A stretch of DNA of 64,000 bases, from NCBI GenBank assembly GCA_016584495.1, contig WAID01000004.1:1178001-1242000 (forward strand), written 5' to 3'. The notes under the pieces are model-generated. The model ran no database searches. It saw only the letters and a program-made list of their open reading frames with translations, and was not told the origin of the DNA. Shown here in pieces: positions 22,879 to 34,199 of this stretch (within the stretch, counting starts at the first letter, position 1; each line of letters starts with the position of its first letter). This DNA comes from Celoporthe dispersa. Taxonomy: Eukaryota; Ascomycota; Sordariomycetes; Diaporthales; Cryphonectriaceae. Position numbers and translations under genes: made by a program.

Positions 22879-25644
22879 TCATGGGGCTGTCCAAGTCCCA
22901 ACTATCTCCCATGGCCAGATCAGAGCCCTGCGGACCTCTAAACAAGAACATTTCTCCTGCGGTGTTGCTATTCCCACTGCCGGTAACGAGGGGGTTGCGC
23001 CGAGCGCCCAGCTCTCGAAGTTTTGTTGCCAGTTTACACTGTCCTTCAGAAACCAGTCCTGTGCGTCCACCGTGTAGGCCGCCTCAGTCGTCCTCTGCTG
23101 AGAACTCGAAGGTGCCGACCGGGCACCGCTGCTGGTGGGCTGCTGGGCTGGTGCATAGGCCTGCTGGTAGCGCGGCAGACCGGCCTGGCTGAAACTGGGC
23201 ATGGCCCAGGAGGAGTTATTGTTGTCGTCGGGAGCAAAAGACATAGTTGCGGTGGACGGGTCGGTTGTCGTGGCGTTAGGTATCCCCAGCGGCTGGGCGG
23301 CGACAGGAGGAACTACCGAGCCTATACTTTGCAGGAAGTCGGACGGCGATATGGGGGTCGCTATCTCTTGTTTCAAGCCGGCTGCTATATCTTGCTGCGT
23401 GGCCTCTGCAGAGCCGTCTCGCTTGTGGGCCTGAGGCTGTGGCTGGCCTGAGGCCCGAGGAGGTGCTGGTGGCGAGGTTGGGAAGGACAGCTTCATGGGC
23501 GTCACAGGTGAAGGCACATCCGCCGTGACCAGGTAGCCATATTTCTTGTCCGTCCGCCTCAGAACGGCGGCTGCCTCCTCTGGGAGCTCGCAGTTCCATT
23601 TCCTGGCCAGGACGCTGATGATGCTGAGGGTCCGCCTGGAGCAGAGCCAGTCCTCGGACATCTCCTCGAGGTGTTTCACGCCGTGGATGACGTCTCGCCT
23701 CGCGCTCTTCTCCGGCAGGTTGAGCAGATGAATGGTGCAGGCCGAGTGCAGCATGTACACGGCTATGTTGCAGATCTGCCGTACGTTGTACTGCTTCTTG
23801 TACAGCCTCATCAGTTTTGATATGAAGCCCGCATTCGCCGTGCAGATGCGCCGCGGTGACACGTGCGCCGGCAGTGGCGACGCCGAGGGGCTGTACTTGA
23901 GAAACGGGCGAAACAGGTGGATATACTGCAGGTGGTAGAACATGCTGGGAGAGAACCTGGGGTTAGTACAGGCAGCAAGGGGGGGGGGTGTGGTCCGGGC
24001 AGGAACGTACTGCATGAGGATCACGTTCGGCAGCTGGCCTTCCCTGGGCTCGAACTCCTTCGGGAGCCCCTTGCGCCAGTCCTCGAGCTGTCTGTGCAGC
24101 TCGCTGAGCTTCTTGAGCTCGGCGGCCTTCCCGCTCGACCTGCCGATATGCCTCGGGTGGTAGAAGAACAGCAACAGGTCGCTGCTGATCTCGCAGAGCG
24201 TGGAGAGCTGGAGGCCGACGGCCCGGGTGCGGGCGGGCTGCCTCATCTTCTCGTCAAAGCCGCTGTCCAGGTACGGGGCCCAGGAGTCACCGTCCTCGTC
24301 CGGGTATACCTCGTACTTTGATACGTTGTATGAGTTCTTGGGCAGCTGGGGCAGGCGCCCCAGGTAGTTGGACCAGGTCTTGTCGAAGAGGAAGCAGCCC
24401 CAGAACGTGATCTTCCTGGCGTCTATCTCCTCCTCGCCCATCTGTCCCTTGTCCCCCGCGACAGCCTCTGGGTCCATGTTCAGGCCGACGTCCTGGGCCA
24501 TCCGGAAACTCATGCCGCTGTAGGCCCAGCCCCTCGCCTCCCGCCCGCAGCCGGCCTCGCGCACGGACATGAGGGCGAGCGCCTGGGTCGTGGTGAGGGA
24601 GGGGACTGTGTACTCGTCGTTGTCGAAGACCAGCCTCTTGGCCTCGGCAAAGAAGTGATCGCCCTTTGTGCGGCTGTCCCCGGGAACAGCGCAGGCGTCC
24701 GGCACGTCCGTGAAGTGACAGCCGAGGGCAAGCATGGCATTGACCAGCGGGGACGAGCAGTACACAGACGCCCTCGGCGCCTTTGCCGGTCTGCCCCTGA
24801 GGAAGTCCTGCCAGAACAGCTTCCTCGAGAGGGTTGTGAAGAAGGGGTAGTGCCAGTTCCAGTACATGCTGAGGAGGTGTGTCACCAGCTCCTTGTCCTT
24901 GGTGACTTCTGACCAGCTGGTGAGGGGGTCTTCGTCCCGCTGGAGGTCCGGTGAGTCCGGCTCCGCTGCCGCTTCATGTTCCTCGCCCTGGTAGATGAGA
25001 TGGGATGTGCCGCCGATGTAGCGGACCACCCCATTCCTCACCCTCAGCTCCCCCATCTTCCTCGCCAGGTCCCTCTCCCCGTCCACAGCCTCGTCGGCGG
25101 GGCCTCCCCCAGCGACATCATCGTCAGCTCCCCCTCCGCCTGCTCCCCCTCCGCCTGCTCCGCCTTCTCCTTCTCCGTTGGTGGCCCAGTCCTCTTTCGA
25201 GATAGCCTCGGCAGCGGCGTCTAGATTGTCGCAGGTGCGTATCCTCCTCACGATCTCGGGGACGTCGTCCTCCGCCGCGTTGAGGATGGCCTCGATGAGG
25301 GCGTGCAGGGTCGCGTTCTTGGCCTTGTGGCTGTCGGCCCTGTCGCGATAGACCCCCTTGCGACGGTGGTCCGAGTTCGGATCGTAGATGCAGTCGGTGT
25401 TATAGACAGATCTACACGCCGCACAGCTCGGCTGGGCCCCGTCGCACTTGGACTTCCTCTTCCTGCAGGCAATACATGCCGTGCTGACGCACCGTCGTTT
25501 CTGGTTCGCAGGATCGGCCCGGGACCTCGACTTCTTCTTTGTCACGGGCTGCTGGGCCGGCTGAGGGTCCACCGTGGAGGAGGAGGGAGTACCGCCAGCG
25601 CCTTGAGCCTGCAGGGCCGGCTGCGTACCCGAGGAGGGATCCAT
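22879..25644 (-). CDS. nit-4: Nitrate-assimilation activator NIT-4/NirA
   Basis: Pathway-specific Zn2Cys6 activator of nitrate and nitrite reductase genes. Exons are 25644-24011 and 23944-22879 (899 aa). The 66-base intron has a TACTAAC branch and would read through in frame if retained; splicing restores VILMHMFYHLQYIHLFRPFL, as I recall in Neurospora NIT-4 and Aspergillus NirA. The zinc cluster is C57-C85 (CIACRKRKSKCDG..SCAAC..DC), followed by the family signature IYDPNSDHRRKGVYR. The middle-homology region is strongly conserved: SHLLSMYWNWHYPFFTTLS is matched closely here (THLLSMYWNWHYPFFTTLS), then YCSSPLVNAMLALGCHF, ALMSVREAGCGREARGWAYS and FWGCFLFDKTWSNYLGRLPQ. An Asp/Gly-rich insert lies at about residues 150-190. 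The C-terminal Gln/Pro/Ser-rich activation region is shorter than in the roughly 1090-aa Neurospora protein as I remember it. The assignment rests on remembered family sequence, not a search. Confidence 0.92.
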   Translation of the reverse strand: MDPSSGTQPALQAQGAGGTPSSSTVDPQPAQQPVTKKKSRSRADPANQKRRCVSTACIACRKRKSKCDGAQPSCAACRSVYNTDCIYDPNSDHRRKGVYRDRADSHKAKNATLHALIEAILNAAEDDVPEIVRRIRTCDNLDAAAEAISKEDWATNGEGEGGAGGGGAGGGGADDDVAGGGPADEAVDGERDLARKMGELRVRNGVVRYIGGTSHLIYQGEEHEAAAEPDSPDLQRDEDPLTSWSEVTKDKELVTHLLSMYWNWHYPFFTTLSRKLFWQDFLRGRPAKAPRASVYCSSPLVNAMLALGCHFTDVPDACAVPGDSRTKGDHFFAEAKRLVFDNDEYTVPSLTTTQALALMSVREAGCGREARGWAYSGMSFRMAQDVGLNMDPEAVAGDKGQMGEEEIDARKITFWGCFLFDKTWSNYLGRLPQLPKNSYNVSKYEVYPDEDGDSWAPYLDSGFDEKMRQPARTRAVGLQLSTLCEISSDLLLFFYHPRHIGRSSGKAAELKKLSELHRQLEDWRKGLPKEFEPREGQLPNVILMQYVPARTTPPPLAACTNPRFSPSMFYHLQYIHLFRPFLKYSPSASPLPAHVSPRRICTANAGFISKLMRLYKKQYNVRQICNIAVYMLHSACTIHLLNLPEKSARRDVIHGVKHLEEMSEDWLCSRRTLSIISVLARKWNCELPEEAAAVLRRTDKKYGYLVTADVPSPVTPMKLSFPTSPPAPPRASGQPQPQAHKRDGSAEATQQDIAAGLKQEIATPISPSDFLQSIGSVVPPVAAQPLGIPNATTTDPSTATMSFAPDDNNNSSWAMPSFSQAGLPRYQQAYAPAQQPTSSGARSAPSSSQQRTTEAAYTVDAQDWFLKDSVNWQQNFESWALGATPSLPAVGIATPQEKCSCLEVRRALIWPWEIVGTWTAP

Positions 25645-25885
25645 ACCTGGCCCAGGGCCTCACACAGCGAAATGGGTCTGCCCCGGGGGACACGGCTGGT
25701 CCGCCGAGATGAGCCAATAGAAAGAGAAGAGGCGGCCTCTGCGCCGCGGAGAAATGCAGGACGGGGTGTTGGCGAGCGACACGAGTCCGCGGAGTTGGTG
25801 ACACCCTGCGAACAAGGGGTAAATAGACGTGCGACTGAGTGTCAGAAAGAGGAAACATGAAAACGCAGAGACCCGCACGCACACA

Positions 25886-25934
25886 TAGACACACACACAC
25901 ACGCACGCACGCACGCACACACACATGCGCGCGC
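25886..25934. repeat. CA/GCAC alternating repeat
   Basis: Alternating purine-pyrimidine run (CACA, GCAC, GCGC), a potential Z-DNA former, about 240 bp upstream of the NIT-4 start. Confidence 0.8.
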
Positions 25935-27862
25935 GCACAGAGGGGGAGAGGATCCTCGTCTTGCTTGTATAAGAAGGTGAGAAGACCTGCCGTTACCTGA
26001 AGTGCTCGGGGTAGCCTATTTTCTCTTTTTTCTTTTTTTTTTCTCTTAGTCCTTTTCTTCTTCTCCAGAGCTAGGTCGCGCGAGCTTGGCGTGGCCGGTG
26101 CGAGTAGGCTTCAGGCTGCCCAGATCAGGTCGGATATGGGGCTTCACTCGAGAATGACGATGATCCAGCCGAATGACCAACCTCTGACGAGCCTCGGCAG
26201 CGTCGGCAAAAGGAGCACTAGAAGAGTAGGGTGCGGCATATGTTGCCCAGTAGCGTCTGATCCGTCCAGAGACAGGTCTTGCCTCTTGGGTCCTGTCTGT
26301 CACTGACGATGGTGGCGTTCTGCGCAGCGGACTCTGACCGACCACCTGAGGACGGGGCCACGATCAGAGAACGACCCGGCCTGCTGTAAGCGTGGATATC
26401 GCTGCTTCTGTTGAGGTGAGAGGCGCTGATCGACCTTGGGAGGAGAGAGAGAGAGAGGGCAGCCTCGCCCCGCCGAAACTACCGATGTGATGTGGTACTG
26501 GGCATTGGGATCGGGCTCTGCGTCGTCGTGGCAAGAGAGACAGAGAGAGGTCTCACTTGGGGGACGGGGTTGGAGGACCACCCTGCGGTCCGGACCTTAT
26601 GCTGCGGCGAGCCGGTGGCTCACATCAGACGAGGCAGCAGAGGCGTGCTGAGGACAGGGAGGGTTAGGGTCTCCAAGGACAGACACCATGGGGGGCTGAG
26701 ACACAGCTGTGGAATGTTGCGACTGATGTCGCGGTGCCCACGATGCGAAAAAATAAGCCGTGATGACACTGAGACCTGATGGTGAAGCACATTGTCGGAG
26801 TTCGAGGGAGGAAGAGGAGGAGGACAGGGAAGCCCCGGCCCGCAGATGCCTTCCTGAGGTCGTCCTCCCATCGCAGGTGCTCCTCCCTTGTATGCTTGTC
26901 AAACGCTCCTTCCATTCTCTGGCGTTTGCCACGGAGAGAAGGAAAGAGGGAGGACAAATGAAAAACAAACGAGGAAGGAATGAATCAGCGAGAGAAACAG
27001 AAAGTAATCACCACCCCCCCCCCCCCCAAAAGAAAAAAGACACCGTCCTTGTCTACACCAGTTCATGTCGGTGGAAATCAGGATCGATCTCCCTTCGGAC
27101 TTACAGCCCACGCAGGTATGTATGAGATCTGATATCTGAGATCTGAGGCGGGCACAACTCGAGATACGAGGTTCTGTAGTGTGCAGTCGCAAGTAATATG
27201 GAGCCACCAGCTCATGCGGGCGCACGGAAACGACGGCTTACTACTTTTCTTTTCTATCTTTTTTTTGGGTCAAAATAAATCTCTGTAGTATGTACATGTG
27301 AGGGCAACCTCTCTTCTCACTACAAGCAGTAACTGGCCCCCTCTGGGACGGATGAACAAGATGCATGCATAGAAACCATTAGGATCGACAGTGCCAATGC
27401 CAACGTATAGTGGTGCATCACCCAAGAAGAGGCTGGTGAGATCCAAAGTTCGGCCAGGACTGCACCGAAACGGCCAGGAGGGCGAGTTCCTATCCTCCTC
27501 CCCCGCATGCGCAAGGAACTGCGCCGTACTCCGGGGAACAAGACAAGACAGACACCCCTGTGGGAGGGAAATTAAGCGACTTCTTCTCTCCAACGTTCTC
27601 ACGGTTCCTGCATCGTTTTCCTTATTTTGCCTCCAATCAACATCAAACCATCCCCTCACCGTTCATCAGTCTAGTGACTGTATCCAGAATACACCCGCCT
27701 CACCCTGCATTAGGACAAGAGATTGTTGGAGGAGGAGGGGGAGGAGCAACAGCAGCAGCAGCAAGCAGCCTCTGCCCTGGCACCCTCATCTCCCTATGCA
27801 CTCCGGCACCCCGGATGCCGTCATGATGCAGCAGTTATTTAGGATATATGTTTTGGGTATGC

Positions 27863-27909
<47 letters not shown>
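27863..27909. repeat. (CATA)n/(TA)n compound microsatellite
   Basis: About seven ACAT tetranucleotides run straight into ten TA dinucleotides, 130 bp upstream of the GH28 start codon. Confidence 0.9.
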
Positions 27910-28035
27910 CATTCAGACCAGGATGCCCTCGGGGGCTGTCCTCCTCGATGGTGATGAAGGAGCCCACGTCCCACCACCACCTTCCAGAGGCCAGACAGTA
28001 GTAGTAGTCCGTTCCCATCGACACACGTCAATACA

Positions 28036-29858
28036 ATGGCTGCACACCTGAGAAGCCTCCTCCTCCTCCTGGGCCTCGTTGGCCTCGACCCCTCGCCTCC
28101 GCCAGCGCCCTCCTCCCCGCGACCAAGCCTCGCAGCCCAGCCAGCACCGGCAAGACCTGCACCCTCACACCGCTGGGCAGCGGTCAGGACGACGTCCCTC
28201 AGATCCTCGGTGCCTTTGCCGACTGCAACAACGGCGGCACCGTCGTCTTTCCAGAGAACGCGACCTTCTACATCGCGACCCGCCTGAACCCGGTCCTCTA
28301 CGACGTCACGATCGACTGGAAGGGCGAGTGGCTGTTCTCGGACGATCTGGACTACTGGCGCAACAACTCGTACCCGATTGCGTTTCAGAACCACCACGCC
28401 GGGTTTGTCGTCTCGGGCGAGAGGATACACCTGAATGGCTACGGCACGGGCAAGATCAACGGGTCCGGGAACACCTGGTATACCGCTGAGGCGGGCGATA
28501 CGCAGCCAGGTCGGCCCATGCCTTTTGTCTGGTGGAACGTCTCGGATGTCCTGGTCGAGCACTGTAAGGTTTTCCTTTCCTTTGCTCTCTCTCTTTTCTT
28601 TTCTTTTCTTTTCTTTTCTTTTTTTCCTTTTTGGTTTTATTTCTCTTCCAGGCTACTTTATACTGACCGATGGCTTGTCTCTCGCGTGTGCAGTCACCGT
28701 GACGCAGAGCCCATTGTGGTCTATCAATGTCATGAACGGCACGGAGATGTGGTTTGACGACATCTACGTCAACAATACTGCCCTGGACGCCCCCTATGGC
28801 ACCAACTGGGTGCAGAACACAGATGGCTTCGATACCATGGACGCCTACAATATTAGGCTCACCAATTTCGTGTACCAGGGGTAAGTTTGTTCGAGACAAC
28901 AGAGAGAAAACACCTTCGGGTGGGCCAAAAAAAAATAAAGAGAAGGGGGTTCCGATTGCTGAGCTCGAGACATGCCACAGGGGAGACGACGCCATAGCCA
29001 TCAAGCCTCGCTCGTATAATATCTACGTTCAGAATGTACGTTGGCGCACAGCTTAAACTTCCTTCTGCAGCCCCACAGACTGACATACCTTTACTCCTAG
29101 ATCACAGTCCACGGCGGCAACGGTGTCGCCATTGGCAGTCTGGGCCAGTATCTGGAAGACTCGTCGGTCGAAAACGTCATCGTGAAGGATGCCCAGATCC
29201 TCACCTACAACGACGATATGGAGACGGGCGCGTACATCAAGACCTGGGTTGGCGAGCTGGTCCCGCAGAGCAGCTATGAAAGTGACTATGAGCCTCGAGG
29301 CGGGGGCTGGTGAGTCTGCCATCGAGGCGCCTCTTTTTTTTTTGCCCCTTTTTCTTCCTCCCATTCTTTCCTCTCCAGATAGATCATGAGTCTTATTCCT
29401 AAAATTTCCTATTTCAAAAAAAACTACAGGGGCGTCGTCACGAATATCCTTTTCGAGAACTTCTACCTCCAGGGCCCCTCCGTCGGAATGGACATCAACC
29501 AAGACTCTGGCGATAATGGTAAGTAGCTGGCCCAAGCCGTCTTACGCTAACAGCTGAAGCCGGTACAACACGACAACTCCCCTCAGGCCACTCGCTGACA
29601 TCCAGGACAGGTTCCTACCCCGGCACCTCCAACATGTTGATCTCCAATGTGGCCTTTGTGAACTTCACCGGCTACGTCAACTCGGCCACCCGCACGGCCG
29701 CCGTCTCATGTTCCGCGAGGAACCCCTGCTACAACATCGCCATGAGGAACATCAGCCTCGACCTGCTACAGAACGGCACCGTTGCCGAAGGGGCGGTGGG
29801 AACTTGTTCCTATACGGCGGAGGACGGTGTGTATGGTATGACGGGGACTGGGTGCTAA
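28036..29858 (+). CDS. Secreted GH28 pectinase, exo-polygalacturonase type (frame broken once)
   Basis: Glycoside hydrolase family 28 enzyme acting on pectin. Exons are 28036-28563, 28694-28880, 28981-29035, 29101-29309, 29430-29518 and 29611-29858; five small introns all keep phase. The N-terminus MAAHLRSLLLLLGLVGL is a signal peptide but is one frame off from the mature protein; one more C in the run 28089-28092 would join them, giving about 438 aa. Family motifs: the catalytic-Asp strand NTDGFDTMDAYNIR, then GGDDAIAIKPRSYN with the Asp pair, then VHGGNGVAIGSLGQYLEDSS, and the arginine/lysine position as YIKTW. In endo-polygalacturonases the third motif has His (GGHG); here it is Asn, which I associate with exo-acting or related GH28 clades. 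Several N-x-S/T sites. Family certain, exo mode inferred. Confidence 0.9.
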
Positions 29859-30495
29859 GAGGTCGTATAAGTACTGTAGAGTAGCAGGCGCGGGAGCCAG
29901 TGTCTCTTCCTAATAATCGAAGCAGATAGTTTCATCGCTCGTGAGAGCAGACAAGCCTGCGTTCTCCCAGGCGCAAGAGGTAAAGCGATCACGAGCAAGA
30001 CATGGCGATGGGACCGCATGAGCCCAGGTCCTTCACTCAGCCAGAGGACCAGCATGCAACAAGAGATCACGATTCATCAATGTTAATTTCGGCCTTCTGG
30101 ATATATATATATATATATATATATGAGAGAAAAGCCTTACACCCTCGAGGGCTCAAATGCCTCTTGCGCATGATGTGTGTGCGACAGGACTCCTGACTTG
30201 GTGGTCGCCAGGCGTTGCTCTCCATCCCTTGGGAGTCCAGCTGGACTTGAGGATGACCACTGCTGTACAGGAGCAGGCGTGTCCCGGCGAGAAACAGGCA
30301 GCCGCTTATTTCCTCCCTCATGAAATGCTTGATTTCAGCCGTCCGTATAACGCCATTTTCCCATCCGTCCAGTTTGCCTTCTTCAGACGTCTGCTTCAGA
30401 AAGACGGATGCCGATGGCGATGCCAACAGACCAAGAAGAACCGGGTATCACTCAGTATTTGACTTTTCCATCACATGCTCTCCACAGCAGCACGC
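29859..30495. other. Convergent gap
   Basis: 637 bp between the 3' ends of the GH28 gene (plus) and the La gene (minus). Contains a (TA)n run at 30101-30123; no gene seen. Confidence 0.6.
30101..30123. repeat. (AT)n microsatellite
   Basis: About eleven AT units. Confidence 0.9.
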
Positions 30496-31779
30496 TCACT
30501 CGGTCGCCTCGACAGCGGCCTCGGGCTTGGAGTCAACCTTCTTAGCAGGGGGCTCTTCGGCGGCGGCTTGATCGTCGCGAGCACGCTTGGCGTTCCCGTT
30601 GCTGCCCTCGTGCTTGTCATCACGATCCCGGCGATCGCGACCGCCACGGCCACGGCCACGGCCGCCACGACCGCGGCCAAACTTATGTCCGTGCTGCCGA
30701 TCGTCGGCCTTGCGAGCCTTCCAGTCGTTAGGGTCGGAGTTGCGGTTGTGGAAGTTCTTACCACCACGACCGCCACGACCACCACGGCCGGCACGGCCCT
30801 CGAAAAAAGGCGCGGCGCTCGGTAGGCTGGAGCTTGCCCTCCTCGATGAGCTTGTTCTTCTCCTCGACGTAGTCTTGCTTGGACATGATCTTCAGGTCGT
30901 GGCCCTTCCACTTGGGCGGGGGGTCGAGGGCCAGGAACGCTTTGGCCTGCTCCTCGGTCTCGAACTCGACGAAGACGGAGCCCTTGAAGAGGTTCTCGGG
31001 GGTGCGGCGCAGACGAATGGCGTTCACAGTGTCAAACTTGGCAAAGAAGGCCTCGATGTCGAACTGGGTCGAGGGCTGCTCGTCGCCGAAGCCCTTAACG
31101 TAGACGGAGCATGGCATAAGCTTGCGTGCCTTGGTGGGGTCGTAGGCATGCTTGCGGGAGACCATCTCGTGGCCCTCTTCGCCGGTGACGTTCAGGCTGC
31201 TGCTGTCGCGGAGGGCCTTGACGACGGCAGAGTAGGGTTGGAAGCGGCGCATGCGGCCGAAGACGTGGATCTTAGACACCTCGACGGGCTTGTTCTCGGT
31301 ACCGCCGCAGAGGTTCCAGAGAAACTCATCCTTGGGCAGGTTGTTGTCGGAAAAGTAGAACTCGACCTGGGAACAAGTATTAGTGTGAATGCATAGCTGG
31401 CGTGCAATCGTCGCTGCGACCGTACCTGGGCCCGGATCTCGGATGGGTTGTCTGACTCTGGCAGAACGGACGGGTCGAACTTCTTGTTCTTGCGGTGGTT
31501 GGTGTAGGCGCGAGCCTTGGTCTTCAGCATGCTGGTATCCTTGTTCTCGGTCTCCTCGGTGTGACCAGCCTCCTTGTCGTCCTCCTTGGCACCCTCGGTC
31601 TTGGGCTCTTCGCTCTTGACATCCTCTGCTTCGACGTTATCCTTGGGAGCCTCGTCGGTGGCAGGAGCAGCCTCCGCACCAGCAGCAGCAGACTCCGCAG
31701 GAACGGCCTCGGGGGCAGTCTCGGGAACAGCCTCAGCAGGTGGCTGGGCAGCCTCAACGTTGACAGTCTCCTCAGCCAT
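30496..31779 (-). CDS. lhp1: La-type RNA-binding protein (frame broken once)
   Basis: La protein binds the UUU-OH end of nascent RNA polymerase III transcripts and protects tRNA precursors in the nucleus. Exons are 31779-31426 and 31366-30496, with a 59-base intron. An Ala/Glu-rich acidic N-terminus (about 80 residues) is followed by the La motif (QVEFYFSDNNLPKDEFLW, GGTENKPVEVSKIHVFGRMR), then an RRM (SVYVKGFGDEQPSTQFDIEA, KGSVFVEFETEEQAKAFLAL), a basic stretch, an RGG/GRG-rich tail and a Lys-rich C-terminus ending EAAVEATE. The frame slips after GKLQPTERRAF: six A on the plus strand (30803-30808), five would keep the RGG tail in frame and give about 407 aa. Without that, the protein would end in a Trp-rich nonsense tail. 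Head-to-head with uS4m. Confidence 0.92.
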
Positions 31780-32517
31780 CGTGGTAATATTGGATGGGTA
31801 GTGCGTCTAGTGACTCAGTGTGGCTACTGCCAATGAAGGAGTCCTTGGGAGATAGGGATGCCTATCGCCCCACCTAGTCGGCTGTAGGGAGTCGAGATCC
31901 TTCGCTTAGAGGCTCTGAGTGTCAAGGTGTAAGGTCAGGCTGGTGTTGGCGCAGTTCACAGATCGTCAACAGGCTGTCGCTTCTGAGGAATGGCCCTGGT
32001 GGGATCCAAGAGCTGCAGTGATTAATAGTAGCCCAGAAGCTACACCTCTAGTCTGTTAGGGGTGTAGAGACTAGAATGAAAATTAAACCTGTCGACAGCT
32101 GGACACTGGAAAGTATTCTGGCAATTGTGCAGAAGGAGAAGAGTTAGGAATTGTTGTCGTGGGGAAAAGGTGAAGAGGAAGAAAGAGGTAGTCGAGTAAG
32201 ACTGGCAGATCACTAGCAAAATGGACTTTTTTTTCTTCTTCTTTTTTACCTGGCCTGCGATCAGCCCGTATCGATTGCACTGATACCCTGTATACCCCAC
32301 ATGCCCCCCCCCCAACTTTCAGGGTGTTCCCAGGCTTGCAGGCTGAGGCTGGAAGTGGCCCGTGCGTGCTCCCATTCTAAATTTTGGACATTGCGCCCAT
32401 GACAAAATCGCGACAGCTGAAAGTTGGATACTGCACCTGCACAGAACTGGCTGGTATCACCACCAGAGAGGCCCAACTCGACCTGGAGCCTGTCGTCTCA
32501 GCTCTACAACACTCAAG
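31780..32517. promoter_or_regulatory. Shared promoter region, La / uS4m
   Basis: 738 bp between divergent start codons. No coding signal. Both leaders and promoters must lie here; I see no named motif I would defend. Confidence 0.5.
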
Positions 32518-34199
32518 ATGAGGTTGAGGAGGACCTTCAATTACCACCACCTGAAGAAGGGGGTAAGCAATGCCACAAGATCCCTATTCTCATCACCCGA
32601 TTGCTTGCGACCAAGTTCCCGCCTTGCTTGGGTGACATCCTCGACTGACGCTTCCTTCTTTTCCCGGCCAATTGCAGAGAGTCCGAGCGACCTGGAACAA
32701 ATACAACCTCTACAACCTCTCCAAAGTCGAGCGGACCATCCCCAACTTCATCCGCCGGACCTTCTTCCAGCAGAAATGGACCGCCAAGGCCCTGACCCGC
32801 GCCTACCACGGCGAGCACATCCGAGAGTCCAAGTGGAACCGCATGTTCAGCCGCCGCCTGCAGTCCGTCGTCAATATGGATCCCGTCTATATGGCCATGA
32901 ACGACGGCTCCGAGCAGGCCACGGGTCGGGGCTCGGGCCGCGACAAGCCCCGGGCGGAGGACCAGACGCCCTGGCACGAGAGAGGCCAGACGCGCAAGTA
33001 CAACGTCAAGGGCCTCCCGTTGCCGGTCCATGCCGACATGACAGAGGTCCGGGCCGGCGGGGACCGCAAGGCCAACAGGGCCGTGACGAATGCCCAGCAG
33101 TCCACCGGGCAGACGCCTTATATGAACATGACATTTGCGCCGCTGGAGAGGAGGATTGATGTCGCCATCTTCAGGGCCATGTTTGCGAGCAGCAGCCGGC
33201 AGGCGAGGCAGTTTGTGATCCACGGCGCCGTCAAGGTCAACGGCCAGGTGGTAGGTGGCCCCCCTCCAGTGCTTTCTCGGCCTGTGGGTATGGAAGGGTC
33301 AGGCAGGCTAATTCGTGGTATCTGCATAGATGACACATCCGAGCTACCTTCTTAACCCCGGCGACATGTTCCAGGTCGACCCAGACATGGTCATGTACGC
33401 AACAGGCAGGAAGAAGCACACACACGTAGAGAAAAAGGAGGGCAAGCCACGAGGCACGGACGAAGAGGCAGAAGAGCCCGAGGATGCAGCAGAAGGCTCG
33501 GAAGAAGCCGCCGCTGAGGACTCGGCAGAAGCAGGCGCGGCCGAGGCAGCACCGGAGACCGACAAGGAGCAGGTGGCAAAACAACTCAAGGTCCTCTCCA
33601 GGATGGCCAAGAGTTTCCTCCGGACGGAGAAGGGCGACCTCTCCGTCAAGAAAAAGCAGCAGATCCGATCCTTTGTCAAGGAGGCCCGCAATATCTCATC
33701 GCAGATCGGCCGCAAGGACGGCCAGGGTGCCGTCACCAACGACATCGTCGGCACCATCAACTCGATGCTCAAGGAACTGGTCATCAACGACCCCAGTGCC
33801 GCCAACCGCGCCGAGAAATCTGGCGCGTTCTCCGCTGAGGTGACTGCACAGGCAGCTGCCGCCGCGGACGCAGCCCAACAGGCACCACCACAGCCGGAAC
33901 CGGCGGCGCCCGTGCGCTACGAGATGTCGGACGAGGAGGCGAGCCGGCTGGCGGAGATGGTGCGGGAGTACGAGGAGAACCCGGTGGACGAGAGCAAGCC
34001 ATACCTCACGCCCTGGCAGCCAAGGCGCTTCATGAGCCCCTTTGCGTTTATCCCACGATACCTCGAGGTGAACCAGAACATATGCGCGGCCGTGTACCTG
34101 CGGCATCCGGTCGCGAGGCAGGGCTATGCCGAGGTGCCGAGTCCGTTCCCGCCGAACGTGATGCAGCTGGCTTTCAACTGGTACCTGAGAAGGAGGTAG
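32518..34199 (+). CDS. nam9: Mitochondrial small-subunit ribosomal protein uS4m
   Basis: Component of the mitochondrial ribosome small subunit (yeast NAM9). Exons are 32518-32562, 32678-33250 and 33330-34199 (495 aa). The first exon is only 15 codons (MRLRRTFNYHHLKKG) and would be missed by an ORF scan; the intron 1 branch is CTGAC. The uS4 N-terminal part (ATWNKYNLYNLSK, TRAYHGEHI) leads to the S4 RNA-binding domain: LERRIDVAIFRAMFASSSRQ, RQFVIHGAVKVNGQVMTHPS, YLLNPGDMFQVDPDMVMYAT. A long charged, Ala/Glu-rich insertion and a mitochondria-specific C-terminus follow (YLTPWQPRRFMSPFAFIPRY, LEVNQNICAAVYLRHPVARQ, FPPNVMQLAFNWYLRRR). Complete and typical. Confidence 0.93.

Larger units (their letters stand above)
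25645..28035. other. Long intergenic gap, divergent promoters of NIT-4 and GH28 genes
   Basis: 2.4 kb with no supportable gene. Notable simple sequence: alternating CA/GC dinucleotides at about 25886-25934, a 13-base C run near 27015, and a tetranucleotide-plus-AT repeat just before the GH28 start. Both flanking genes point away from this gap, so their promoters lie in it. Confidence 0.55.

Noticed and set aside
30587..31396. 269-codon open frame on the plus strand
   Set aside because: Antisense of the La gene, which has La-motif and RRM sequence on the other strand.
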